Source: Craspedostauros australis (Eukaryota; Bacillariophyta; Bacillariophyceae; Mastogloiales; Achnanthaceae). From it: a DNA stretch of 64,000 nt. Positions 1 to 11,145 of the stretch are shown here, one piece after another (the stretch's first letter is position 1; each line of letters opens with the position of its first letter). Position numbers and translations under genes: made by a program. The notes beneath the pieces are model-generated. The model did not search any database. It saw only the letters and a list, made by a program, of their open reading frames with translations, and was not told where the DNA came from. The stretch covers positions 124,001 to 188,000 of the forward strand of contig JAMXDE010000065.1 of assembly GCA_026770025.1 (NCBI GenBank). Reading direction: 5' to 3'.

Positions 1-1695
1 TACAACGGTGAGTCACATGGATCATCGCACTCATTGCCCTCTGGTGGCCTTCACTGACGTCTTCCATGTTGGGTTCTTCGCCTGCTGAATCCGTACCATA
101 CGTCCATTCGTTCGTATGCATGTGTGTAGCATGTATGTATGCTCGCACTCACCCCGGACTATTCCGTCAAATCTTCTCTCTCTCGCTCGCTCGCTGTGTT
201 CACGCTGCCTGTACTTGCGATCATCACAACAAATCGGACGGAACGAATTCGCTCAATCGACTTGAACTCCAACGACTGTGCCCCTTACAACAACTACGAT
301 ATCACGCTGCAGCATCCCACACCGGCACCGCTTTGCGATGAATGGAGATTCGCAGCCATTGACGGAGATCTCTTGAATCAAACCTCTCAATCTCTCAGAT
401 TCGATGTAGCGATTTTTGAAGACGTTCAAATCAACTCCATCAAAGTGTTTCTGGCTCCTGGATTTTCCAACATGCCATACAAGATCTTCTTCCATCCCGA
501 CATCTGGCAGGTGGACACCGGGAATTGGACTCAGATCGCCTCAGGCAACAATGGAGAAGTCGACTCTGATGGATTCACGACCTCTCTTCCTTTTGATTCG
601 CCTCTGTCCTTTTCAGCGGATACTGGCCTCATTTCCTTTCGCATCGACATGGCAAACCGGCTGGTGAACTTCCGCGCGGACTTCCCGACTTTCCTCGGGC
701 CGCCCATTGCAGACTGCCCGAATTGCCCGTTCGGAGTATCTGTGGGACTTGCCAGCGCGGAAGTTGATGGCAATCTATCCAGCATCGTTCCAGATGTTCT
801 ATTCGCCTTTCCGGGGGTGCTCGAATTCTGTCGCGGCCTCGCCAGTGCGACGCCAACCGAATCCCTCTCCATCACAGCATCGCCGACAGCCTTGGCATCT
901 GTCGCTCCGACCGTGGCGCCGACAGCTACTTGTCGAAGCGGGGAGGCAGTGGGCCTGCCTCGGCCGTTCTTTATCGACCAAGTGGAATCGCAGCGATTCG
1001 ATATTGAGGTGCTGGACACGGTCGATATCACTGGCATGAGACTTGCTCTATCCACCGTGGCAATTCAACCATATTCCATCTTCTACCATCCCAGCTCATG
1101 GAATATGCCTGGTACCTGGACGGAGATTGCATCCGGCTTTATCGAAGCGAGAGGTGCCGACGAGTTCACAGATGTGATCACGTTTGATCCACCACTGTCT
1201 TTTTCAGCAAGCGATGGCGTGGTCGCCATCCGCATCGACACTCGCACAAACCAATTGGGGGATATTGCGACCAGCATTGAGCCAATCCCGTCAGATTGGT
1301 TCGACTGCCAGAACTGCCCATTCATCATGTTCACGGGGATTTCGAGTGGCATCGTTGGTGACAATCCTCCTCCTCTATTCAACGGGATCTTCGATTACTT
1401 CATGGGATCGTTGGAGTACTGCAACGGAAACTCGAAGATGCCGTCCGCTGTGCCATCTCCTGAACCATCAGCTCTTGCTTCGTCCACACCCTCATCCACT
1501 CCGTCTTTTCCACCATCGGCATCGCCGTCAAATCCCCCAAGCAACACACCCAGCGGGGCACCTTCGATGCAGCCTACTTCTGCCCCCACCACTGCACCTA
1601 CCAGCTCAGCTTTCTCACCAATGATCCCTTCCACGGTATCCGTCATGCTGGTGATGGCGTTATCAATCATGACAACAGTCACGTTGCTAAACTAG
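1..1695 (+). CDS. M11-type metalloprotease paralogue, C-terminal part only (copy A)
   Basis: This is the 3' part of a third copy of the protease encoded at 6853-11021; the catalytic exons lie outside the window. The clear coding part runs from about 313 to the TAG at 1693-1695. It holds two related Cys-containing modules of about 150 residues (starting near CDEWRF and CRSGEA), then a Pro/Ser/Thr linker and a hydrophobic C-terminus (VSVMLVMALSIMTTVTLLN) with no cytoplasmic tail, typical of a GPI-anchor signal. Bases 1-7 match the end of exon 4 of the other copies and are followed by GTGAGT, but I found no acceptor that joins them in phase to the downstream frame. The segment of about 180 residues that follows this donor in copies B and C is missing here. 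The exon structure left of 313 is therefore unresolved. Function of the twin modules is unknown. Confidence 0.7.
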
Positions 1696-1819
1696 GCTGT
1701 GAAACAAATCACACCTCCATTGTTGAATACAACAGCGAGATACCACAGCTGATACATCCTGAGATACATCGTACCACCTGCCTACAATTGTCGATGATTG
1801 TCACGAAGACCATTCCTGT

Positions 1820-3280
1820 TCATTCTTCAAAGTAGATCCTCCACAAACACAGACCGCCCGGCGGCGCTGCACAATTGTATGAGCGATCCATCCTCTCAAT
1901 CCTTCGCATCCATCGGTTGGGCTTGTCGTCGTTGCCCTGTGGCTCTTCGATGGTGGCTGAGGCATCCAGCAGCAGCGAGTTCACCATCTTGCGAATCATC
2001 CGTTTGAGAAATCGGTTCGCACGGATCTGGAAGACGAGAGCGCTTTCGTATTCCGGCCCTACCGCCGCCCCTACTGATACAACTGCTGATGATGTTGATC
2101 CTTCCTGTTCATGCTTGCGCCATGCCTTGGTGAAGCCCGGAATGGCATCCTCCAACTCAGCGAGGCCAGATGCGTGGAGCTGTTGCTGATCATTGGATAC
2201 TTCATGTACATCTTCAACATCGGCTCTGCCCGAACCCGTCACCAACCAACATCGTCCTGCTTGAATGGTGCAATCCGCCGACTGTGTCAATATCCTGCCT
2301 TTGCTCAACGAGGTGTAATCCATCGATTGGTTGATGACAGATGCGAAGAATTGGTTCACCGTCTTCACCATGAGTCTGGCATATTGAAGACATACTGTCT
2401 TGCGCAAAGGAAGGATGTAGATGTATTCACGAGCCGTCGCTTGGAATGTGGGATGGAAGCTGGATGACACATGATATGCATCATGGATCTTCACGAATGG
2501 TGTGGTACTAGTTCGGTTGCTGAGTTGCAGGGCATCCCAGGCTTCTTTCATGCCATCTCGAGTTGCATCTATCTCATTGACTTCATTGACTTCATTCGCT
2601 TCATGTGTTTCACTGCTGCCATCTCGCAACAACCGATTGACATCCGCAACTAGACGATCGAGATCTGGTGTGGCCGTTGATTTGGCTGATAGCGAGAAGG
2701 AGAGCACGTTCGCCTTGGCCGAAACACCAGCATCCGTCCGGCCTGCAACGGTCAGTCGGACGATTGTCTCAGCCTCGATGATGCCTTGATACCGCAAACA
2801 CTTGGACACTGCGTCTGTGAGAACGCCGCGGACCGTCGGCGCAGTGATGGTGGGGTTGAACTCGTATCCGCCCAGGAAGGAGGGTCCATGATACGATACG
2901 ATCAAGGCGTATGTTGGTCGCAACCGCCGCCGCGGATCTCTGTGCGGCACGAACGGTGGGAACCGTGGCGGTTGCGGCATGTCGAGATCCTGGAAGAGTT
3001 CTGGAATGCCTGAGAACTGATGGGAATCATTGGGAGGTAACTCATCGATGAAAGGATGCCTGTATTTGCCTGCTTGATACGGTTGGTCATCCTGAGGTTG
3101 TGGCACGTCATGGTGGAGACTGTTGCTCTGTCGATCTGATGGCTTCCATGATGACTGCCATGGTGGCTTCTGCGCTGAGGGTTGGAAGCACGCGGTTGAT
3201 CTTTGAGGAGACAGGGTAACGCACAGTATGCCGAAGATGACCACAACGCATCTGCAGAAACGGTCTGCTTCTCCACTCAT
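1820..3280 (-). CDS. tRNA pseudouridine synthase, TruA family (copy A)
   Basis: The predicted protein has 486 residues and a single exon. It isomerises uridine to pseudouridine in tRNA; TruA classically acts on positions 38-40. The catalytic motif GRTDAGV is intact (its Asp is the nucleophile) near residue 180, and the C-terminal RANRFLKRMIRKMVNSLLL matches the conserved TruA FRANRFLRRMVR segment. The N-terminus has a short hydrophobic stretch (CVVVIFGILCVTL) followed by STACFQPS, which resembles a signal peptide with an aromatic residue near the cleavage point. That fits plastid import in algae with secondary plastids, but this is inference. It converges with the protease gene, with stop codons about 125 bases apart. 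An AT-rich block sits about 30-55 bases upstream of the start. Confidence 0.88.
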   Translation of the reverse strand: MSGEADRFCRCVVVIFGILCVTLSPQRSTACFQPSAQKPPWQSSWKPSDRQSNSLHHDVPQPQDDQPYQAGKYRHPFIDELPPNDSHQFSGIPELFQDLDMPQPPRFPPFVPHRDPRRRLRPTYALIVSYHGPSFLGGYEFNPTITAPTVRGVLTDAVSKCLRYQGIIEAETIVRLTVAGRTDAGVSAKANVLSFSLSAKSTATPDLDRLVADVNRLLRDGSSETHEANEVNEVNEIDATRDGMKEAWDALQLSNRTSTTPFVKIHDAYHVSSSFHPTFQATAREYIYILPLRKTVCLQYARLMVKTVNQFFASVINQSMDYTSLSKGRILTQSADCTIQAGRCWLVTGSGRADVEDVHEVSNDQQQLHASGLAELEDAIPGFTKAWRKHEQEGSTSSAVVSVGAAVGPEYESALVFQIRANRFLKRMIRKMVNSLLLDASATIEEPQGNDDKPNRWMRRIERMDRSYNCAAPPGGLCLWRIYFEE

Positions 3281-3712
3281 GATGCCATAGCTTTCTCCTT
3301 CTCTTCACAAGTATAATATCATATAATATAATGGTATGTTCTGGTGGTACTGGTGATTCTGGTTTGCTTGTTGCATTCCTTTGTGAATGTATTGTGTGAT
3401 GTGTTCACATGGAGGTGTCGTTTGTTCGTTCCTTGTTGCCTCAGTTTGATGTTGGTGGTTGATTGGTTGGAGAAGATTCGTTTTGGCGCCATGATAACGG
3501 CAAAATAACGCTCGCCAATCACGTGTGTGAGACACGATCCAAACCAAAAAGTGATGCCAACCACAACTACCCAATCTGAGAGGATGTTCTCGAGCTCACT
3601 AACACCTTCCACTGCGTCGACATCTTCCCTTCGGACCGCGCGTGATAAGACAAGACCATCGAGACCAATGATCCAGGGAGCTTCCACTCCGCGAGTACGG
3701 AGCCATCATGCT
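3281..3712. other. TruA-FTO spacer (copy A)
   Basis: The spacer holds no gene I can support. It contains an AT-rich stretch (about 3311-3333), placed suitably to be the core promoter of the TruA gene on the minus strand. The same spacer recurs at 12616-13047, with scattered differences near 3580-3616. Confidence 0.5.
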
Positions 3713-5870
3713 CTACTTATCGTGTTTCAATTGGACAAACGCACTACGAGCTTGGATTGGAGTGACACACGCTACATCGTCGTGACCAATTCCAATAGAT
3801 CTGTCCCTGGAAGAATCGGACGATCGTGGACTTGTGTGGGGAGGCTTGGCTGTAGTGCATCGCGATCTGCTGGACTTGTCCCATCGCACCTGCTGCTGCC
3901 TCTGCTGTTCAGATGTCGTCTCACAATGATACTCAGCGGCATGCTGGAGGATACAGAGGATATCATAGGTCCGTTGTTCGAGCTGCTCCCAATAACGGAA
4001 CAGTGTCATGACTGGCTGCTCCCAGTACGCCCGCAGAAGCTGCTTGTGCTCGCGTCCCTGGATGAAGAATTGGCGCAGCCATTCGTTCTCCAGCTCGTCC
4101 AAAGTGATTTGTTCGGATCTCCATCGCTTGGATCCGTTGCGATGGAAGTTGTCAACAGCGGTCCTGCATTTGTGGATCATGTCGTGCACGTTGTGACCGA
4201 CCCTCAGCAAGCGATGTGTGGAGGAGAAGCGCGTGGTTGTGACTTGGTCGGCATCTGCGCCATCGCTCGATGAGGTATGTACCAGCACAGCGTGCTGATG
4301 GTGATGGTTGTGATCGTCGAGCAGGTAGTAGGCACACCCCGATGGCAACGTGACAGCAACCGGCGGGCTTTCCTTCTCAACGCTGATATCGCCAAGGTGT
4401 TTCTGCTTCGGTCCTTCCGCGTTGTGCGTCACTCGCAATGCAACGGACCAGTCGTGCTCGTGCTTCTTTGCGAAGCTCATACCTGCCTTCGCATCCGCAT
4501 CCGCATGTCCATGAACATGTTCGTGGACATGCCCGTGTTGTCATGATCCAGAAGATGACTTCAATTGGAAGTTGTTGAGATCGAACATCGTCTGATATAC
4601 GGGAATGGTGGAAAAGTGCTCCAACGAGCTGTCCGCATGCCACAACACTGTGCACTTCGACTCTCCCAACATGGGCTCATCCTTGAGCCGAGACGATTGG
4701 GTCTTCATCTTGTTGATGAGCGTGACGCTGAAGCCCGCACGACCCTGCACCGTGGGTTCTGGCACATTGCGATCCCAACGCTGCTCTCCCAACACTTCCA
4801 AATGACGCTGCGTTCGCTGTGTCAAGCATTGGGTTGAGATGATGGATCTGATCGACGGCAACCTGGACGTCCCCGTTCCACCGCGATGATGTGCATGCTT
4901 CGGTGGCAGCATCTGAGGGTGGCACGCTGTGGCCCTCTTGCGCACCATCCACATTTGTATCACACCAAGGATGGCTGAACATCCTCAGGCCGAGGGACTT
5001 GTACGTCGTTCCTGGATCGCCCAGCAAGCACCGTGTGACGCACGTCTTGACACATCTGCTTCCCATCCCTCCCGGTTGCGTCACATCCGTGCGGAACCAC
5101 CCAGCATGGCCCAAAGTGGACAGAGCTGATTGGACATCCCTTTCCTCCACTGTTGCGGCATCTGTCTGAGGGTTGGCCAAATCCGTGGAACGGTCCCAGA
5201 CGCATCTTTCGTAGCATGTGGACATGGCGGATTGAAATGCGTGTCTGTAATCGCCCTCGTTGCGCAAGAACTCATTCATTTTGGACTGCTTCATTCTCGT
5301 TTCAAGCTGAGGGGGCTGCTTGAGCGGAAATGGTGGTGACAGGCGTTGTCCATGTTCCATCCGACTTGTTGGGGTGGCATCAACAGAAGTGTTGGGCGGG
5401 TTCAACATGCCTGACATTGCTGCTGCTGCTGCTGCTGCTTGGCCATTTCCTCCCTTGCGTTTCTTTGGTTTGGATGACGGGCATTGATTTGGGCGTGTGT
5501 CGCCATCACCACCGGTTGCCCATGCAGCAGCTGCGGCCATCATGAACATCTCATCTTCGCTGCTGTCCTCATCGCTGGTGCCCCTGTTTCCATTCTCTTT
5601 GTCAATGTGGTTGCCTTTGCCATCAACTTTGAAATCAACTTTGAAATCAACTTTGCCATTGATTGATCCCTTCCTTCTCTCATTTCCTTCAGGCAACCGG
5701 CTACCAGCGGTGGTGATGGCTTGGTGTTTCGTCAAGGCCGTTGGCTGTTGATGCTGTTGATGCTGTTGATGCTTGCATTCCCTTTGCTTCAGCTTCTTTC
5801 GCTGGTTACGTGATATTATATTATATAATAGTTGTGGAGCACTTCCGTTTGGAGCTTCAATGGTTGGCAT
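3713..5870 (-). CDS. FTO: FTO-like RNA N6-methyladenosine demethylase, reading frame interrupted (copy A)
   Basis: This is a homologue of FTO, a 2-oxoglutarate/Fe(II) dioxygenase that demethylates m6A and m6Am. Recognisable in order are a basic, Ala-rich N-terminus, a block ending CVTRCLLGDPGTTYKSLGLR (FTO: VSRCLVGNPGCTYK), the iron motif H-A-D at 4631-4639, YYLLDDHNHHHQHAVL (FTO: YFMLDDLNATHQHCVL), FSSTHR with the distal His at 4214-4216, and the FTO C-terminal helical signature ENEWLRQFFIQG. All three iron ligands are present. The gene is not one open frame. The frame changes between about 4795 and 4865, where a 46- or 55-base intron with a weak donor would fix it, and an in-frame TGA lies at 4541-4543 in a His-rich linker. 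The second copy has the same interruptions. It may be functional with small introns or a pseudogene. Confidence 0.82.
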
Positions 5871-5940
5871 GACAGATGGGATTGGTGCTCAAACCATCGT
5901 GGTGCCACAGGAGAACAAGTTTGTATGAGAGCAGCGTGTG

Positions 5941-5978
5941 GTAGAGTAGAGTAGAGTAGAGTGGAGTGGAGTGGAGTG
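5941..5978. repeat. GTAGA/GTGGA pentanucleotide microsatellite
   Basis: Tandem five-base units run as GTAGA and then GTGGA. The same tract occurs at 15276-15313, and a related GGAGT run lies near 35837-35862. Confidence 0.85.
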
Positions 5979-6310
5979 ATGATGTCTGCAATTCGCATTG
6001 AAGCTTTGTTGTCCTCCTTCGTCGCTTCGTTTGTTGTTGTGTTGATCGGTTAGTCGGTTGTTTTTGGATCTTCCCACTTGATGTGTTGGGTGAAGGATTC
6101 TGTTGATGCGATCAGTGCCTCGCCAAGATACGATGGGTAGCTGTTCGCATCCTCGATTCGCTGAGAATACTAGTAATAGTCCACATCGGGCCATCCATCT
6201 TGTTAGAACTCTTCTTGTTTGGCTTCGCTCCTTCCACACGATATTGGTCTCGCGAGGATCCAGCGAACAGCCACCGCGCGATTATTGGTTACCAAAGAAC
6301 AACAAGTTGC

Positions 6311-6403
6311 ATGTGACATTTTATCAACCAGACACGAGTGACATGCTACAAGACACGGACAACGAGTGTCATGTTGGTTGTAGTGTGTGGTACATATCAC
6401 TCT
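6311..6403. promoter_or_regulatory. Cluster of GTGACAT-like words upstream of protease copy B
   Basis: Several direct and inverted copies of GTGACAT or ATGTCAC lie within about 90 bases, some 450-540 bases upstream of the protease start. The arrangement is kept at 16336-16410 upstream of copy C, even where spacers differ. A regulatory role is inference. Confidence 0.3.
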
Positions 6404-6852
6404 CGAAAGTATCTCTGAGTGTTCTCTGCTCAAACGACAGAAAGGCACTGAATTCGTTGATGTCCACGATCTTGAACACCGCCGCTTCTCACCTCGAGCG
6501 GACTTGGTTGTTTGGTGCAGACAACATTCTTCACCTCACCATGCACGCTCTGGCCACGAAGGGGTAATCTCCACCCATGAACATGCAACGTCTTGGGTCA
6601 CATCGCATCCGTGCTCTGTGCTGTGCTGTGCTGTGCTGCGCTGTGCTCGTCGTTGGTGTTTGGTGAGGGTACAAAAGCGTGTTGTACGAAGTCTGTGCCG
6701 GCCAATCAAACCAGCGAAAGCAACGTCCACACTCGTTGGCACCAAAACGCAACGATCGTGGTTGGCGAAGGAATGGCTGCAGGAGGTATTATGCGAGCTA
6801 TTATCTGTGCCTGTCCCTCCGATTGTAATCATAATTCCATCCCTCGTCCATC

Positions 6853-9800
6853 ATGAAAGTCTTCCATTCCTATCGACAAACCCTCATTGCTGTGTTGCTT
6901 GCGGTGATTGCAGTCTCTACAACATCGGCCGCAGCGCAAACGGTGAGTGAAACGACCCTTTGCGATGGTTGTTCTCTCTCTCTCTCTCTTGTGACCGTGG
7001 ATGGGTCGGTCACACCATCTCATCATCCATTCCCAACCTTGCATTCCGCGTCTGCTCAATTCCGTCTCCCTCCGCCCTCCAACCTCCACCCCACATACGA
7101 GTACGAATATCCACCCTTTTCACAACCACCACACCTTCACCCAATCGATCTCACTCAATCCATTTCAATCCGAACGACAATCAGACCACCACCGCCACCA
7201 CCAACAACAACAGTATCCTGAAGGAACCATGCCTCGTCACCGCACGCATCACCGGTTTCACTGATGGAACCGATGCAACCGACCTTTTCTGCAGGCTCAG
7301 AGGAGCCGATGCCACATCCCATGGTCCCATCGACATGAAGATCGATGGGTTGACGGAACAGTGGGCGATCGACCACCAAGCGTTCCCCAGCGCCACCGTC
7401 CAGCACACCATCTTCATGGAGAACGTCATCGTTGATGACAGCAACTTCACGCTGAAGCTGCCGGATGGCATGACCATCGATGACATGCTGCTTGGGCATC
7501 ATATCGATGGACATACGGATGGACACGGGCATGGACGCGCACTGGACACTCCAGATGTGTTGGGCGTTGGAGACAAGAAGGTCCTCCTGATTCAGGTTGT
7601 GTTTCAAAACGATTACACTGTCCCAAAATCTCTCATTGTGGACAACGTGTTCAATGCGCAGCCCAATTTCACCGACCAGTTCGAGGCCATGTCGTTCGGC
7701 AAGCTTTCGCTTTCCACAATGCCAACGAATGGCACCGACGATGGGATCCTCACAATTCACTATCCTTCTGGAGCTCATCCCTACACTCTCAAGAACACGG
7801 ATGTTGAAAACTACGTCAAGCAATACCTGGCGCTGGAGGCCAAGATCTTTGACGACTTCGATCATTTCATGATTTTCATGCCGTATTCGACTAACGGTAG
7901 ACGAGGTCGAAACTGGTATGGTAAGTTGACGTGCCATTTCAACAACCGGCGTGCCCTGTGGGACATTGCGCGTGCGCCGCCATGCAGTGTAGAAAGCTGT
8001 GTTGGGCGCTTCTGCAGCATGAACAGTGATGATGACGAGGCATCGTTTGAGATGATTCTCTTTGACGTGAACCCAGATCTCCACAGGCCGGCGAGATCAT
8101 TGCTCAAGACACTGCGGTCATGATTGGATCCACCGTATTATACGAGTGTGATACTGAGATGATCGGTTTGTTTGCTCTGTTTCCAAGCACCGCAATCTAC
8201 TCACCCATTCAATTATGTCATTCCATGCGAATCCAACATGTTGTCCATAACGTGCTTCGTATCCAACGACAAATCTCAGCTTACGCAGACTTGCCCGGAG
8301 AAACCAGCGTGTACAACGGTATTAAAAACTACCCAAACGCACACTGGGGGTTCCAATTGAACGTCATCGTCCATGAACTTGGTCATAACTTCGGTCTACG
8401 ACATTCCAGTCGATTTGGGAATCCGTACAAGGACCGAAGGTAAGCATCCGAAGATGATCTGGAGCTCACGTACAACTGCCGAAGCTGTATGGTGTTAGCT
8501 TCTAACAACCACTTCACCGCCTCTGCATGCACGCATACACTCACTTTCTCTGCCGCTCTTTCGCTTTCTCTTTCCCTCTTGTGCTGTTGCTGGGCTTGTT
8601 TCCACCATTTCTCATTGGCGAATCAACATGTCTGCAATGAATCGCGCAGTGGGGCCATGGGTGGTGTGAATTCCAATCGATTTGGCAACGACACACTTTC
8701 TACGCTCTCGGGTTACAACGGTAAGCATCCTCAGATCTGATGGCGGCAGATCACATGTCCATTAATGCAGAGCCCGATCGATGCCTTATCCTGAGACAGC
8801 CAATTTCATCATCGAAAGAACACTCTGCATGACGCAGCGGGCGGAATCTGGGGGACTCAACCAGTGGAGCTCTCACTGATCCCTTTGTATGCACTTGTCG
8901 GGAATTGCTGATCGAAATTGCACCCAATCTATGACGTTCATCGACCGGGGCACGTTGGGCTATTCCCGCCACACTCGTGTGGCCACTGACTCGTCTCCCC
9001 AATGCAATTGCCTTGCCGTGCTTGTTTTGTCTCTCCCACCAAAACTAAAACCACAACGCGTGCACTCACCATACGGCATGCCATGTTCCGCACATCTAAT
9101 CACATCCCAAACGGAACCAACTGAAATCGAACACGCCCATCTCAAAGGGGCCAAGAGTTGGGAAATGGGATGGTATTCTGATCAGACCGTCACACTCACG
9201 GGAGGCCAAAACATCGACTTCGAAGGGAGACTCTGTGGTGTGGTAGACTATGATCCCACCGATACAAGCTACCATGTCATCATCCGAATCGATGATCCCG
9301 AGAGCCTTTTCAACTACTACGTCGCGTTTAACCGAGCCATCGGTTTCAATGCCGATTCGCCACTGGGCAGAAACCAAGTGCTCGTCACATCAGCGCATGA
9401 TCAGGCTCCACGCGATGGGAGCAGATCCAAGTTAGAGGCCATTCTGAATATGACCCAACCGTCGTACAGGATCATTGAGTTTGGATCTACAAAGCTCTTG
9501 GATGGCCTCGTCATTTCCGTTTCCAACATCGATGATGAATCAGCGACACCAATGTGTGCGACAGTGAGCGTGAAAGGGGAGTTCAGCCAATCGCCATCCA
9601 TTGTACCATCCGTTTCTTTTGCGCCATCAGTATCAGCACCACCTTCCAACACACCAAGCGCACTCCCCAGCCTAACTCCAATAGCAGGGTGCGGAGAGTG
9701 GGAATACACAAGGTCCCGTCGAAGCTTGGTTGACGATGATCACATCACGAAGTCCTTCAGATTCGATTTGCGTACAATTAGGGACTTTCAGATCACCGGA

Positions 9801-11021
9801 ATGCGGCTTTTCGTGGCTCCTGGCTTTTCCAATATGCCTTACACGATCTTCTTCCGACCAGATACCTGGGAGGTGGATGGCAATTGGACTCAGATCGCAT
9901 CGGGAAACAACGGAAAAACAGATTCGGACGACTATACGGCCACCCTTCCGTTTGATTCACCTCTGCTCCTGCCAGCGAATACTGGCACTGTTTCCTTCCG
10001 CATCGACATGGCCAATCAATTTCAATTCTCAGGCCGGAGCTCCGCACGCATCGCACCATCCTACATTTTCTCATGTCCATTTTGCCCATTTGATGTGTAT
10101 TCTGGACAAGCCAGTTTTGAAATTGGAGACAGTGCGCCCAGCTTCGACCCCGGTTACTTCCCCTACTTCATCGGTTCACTCGATTTCTGCTATGGCCTAG
10201 ACACTGAGATGCCAACTGGATCGGCTTCTCCTTCAACGACAGTATCACCAACGACCCAACCATCTGTCGTTCCCACACAGGCACCGACTACTTCATGTCG
10301 CAGTGGAGAGACGGCAGGTCTCCCACGTGATTTCTTTACACGTCGGATTGCATCTGTGCGATACGATATTGAGATATTGAGCGGCATCGACATCACGGGC
10401 ATGAGGCTCGTGTTGCCATCGACTGGGAGCCAACCATACACCATCTTCTACCGTCCAAGCACGTGGGTCATACCTGGTGCCTGGACAGAAATCGCGTCCG
10501 GCACAATCGAGGCGAGAGGGAGCGAAGATTTCACAGCTGTGATCACATTTGATCCACCACTGTCTGTTTCGGAGGCCGACGGCGTGGTCGCCATCCGTGT
10601 GGATACGCAGACAAAACTATTGGGTGAGGCCACGTTGGACTACGAGCCTACACCACCACACTGGTTCGAATGTGAGGGATGCCCGTTCATCATGTTCCCA
10701 GGGTTGTCAAGCGAAGAGGCTGAAGAGTATCCTGATGCCGCTTGCGAAGGTTACTATGAATTCTTCATGGGATCGTTGGAGTTCTGCGGCGGAAGCTCGA
10801 GGATGCCGTCGGCTGTGCCATCGCCTGAACCATCCGCACCGTCGCCTTCGCCGTCAAACCCTCCAAGCAACACACCCAGCGGGGCATCTTCGATGCACCC
10901 TACTTCAGCCTCCACCACTGCACCTACCAGCTCAGCTTTCTCACCAATGATCCCTTCCACGGTATCCGTCATGCTGGTGATGGCGTTATCAATCATGACA
11001 ACAGTCACGTTGCTAAACTAG
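6853..11021 (+). CDS. Secreted, probably GPI-anchored M11 (gametolysin-like) zinc metalloprotease (copy B)
   Basis: Five exons are supported: 6853-6942, 7224-7920, 8280-8439, 8650-8720 and 9148-11021. All introns are GT-AG and the phases fit, giving 963 residues. Exon 1 is a signal peptide ending AAAQ. Exon 2 holds a propeptide-like region and the start of the M11 domain. Exon 3 has the zinc motif HELGHNFGLRH at about residues 294-304. Exon 4 gives SGAMGG and exon 5 opens with AKSWEMGWYSD, both typical of M11 peptidases. Two Cys-rich modules of about 150 residues follow, then a Pro/Ser/Thr linker and a hydrophobic tail suggesting a GPI anchor. M11 enzymes degrade extracellular matrix, for example gamete wall release in green algae. 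The target here is unknown. This is the only complete copy in the array. Confidence 0.9.
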
Positions 11022-11145
11022 GCTGTGAAACAAATCACACCTCCATTGTTGAATACAACAGCGAGATACCACAGCTGATACATCCTGAGATACATCGTAC
11101 CACCTGCCTACAATTGTCGATGATTGTCACGAAGACCATTCCTGT

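Larger units (their letters stand above)
5871..6852. other. Shared upstream region between FTO (-) and protease (+)
   Basis: This is a divergent intergenic region of about 980 bases with no supported gene. It contains a pentanucleotide repeat (5941-5978), a second one of the TGTGC type (6611-6648), and a cluster of GTGACAT-like words (6311-6403). The last 600 bases before the protease start are conserved at 16220-16885. Confidence 0.55.
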
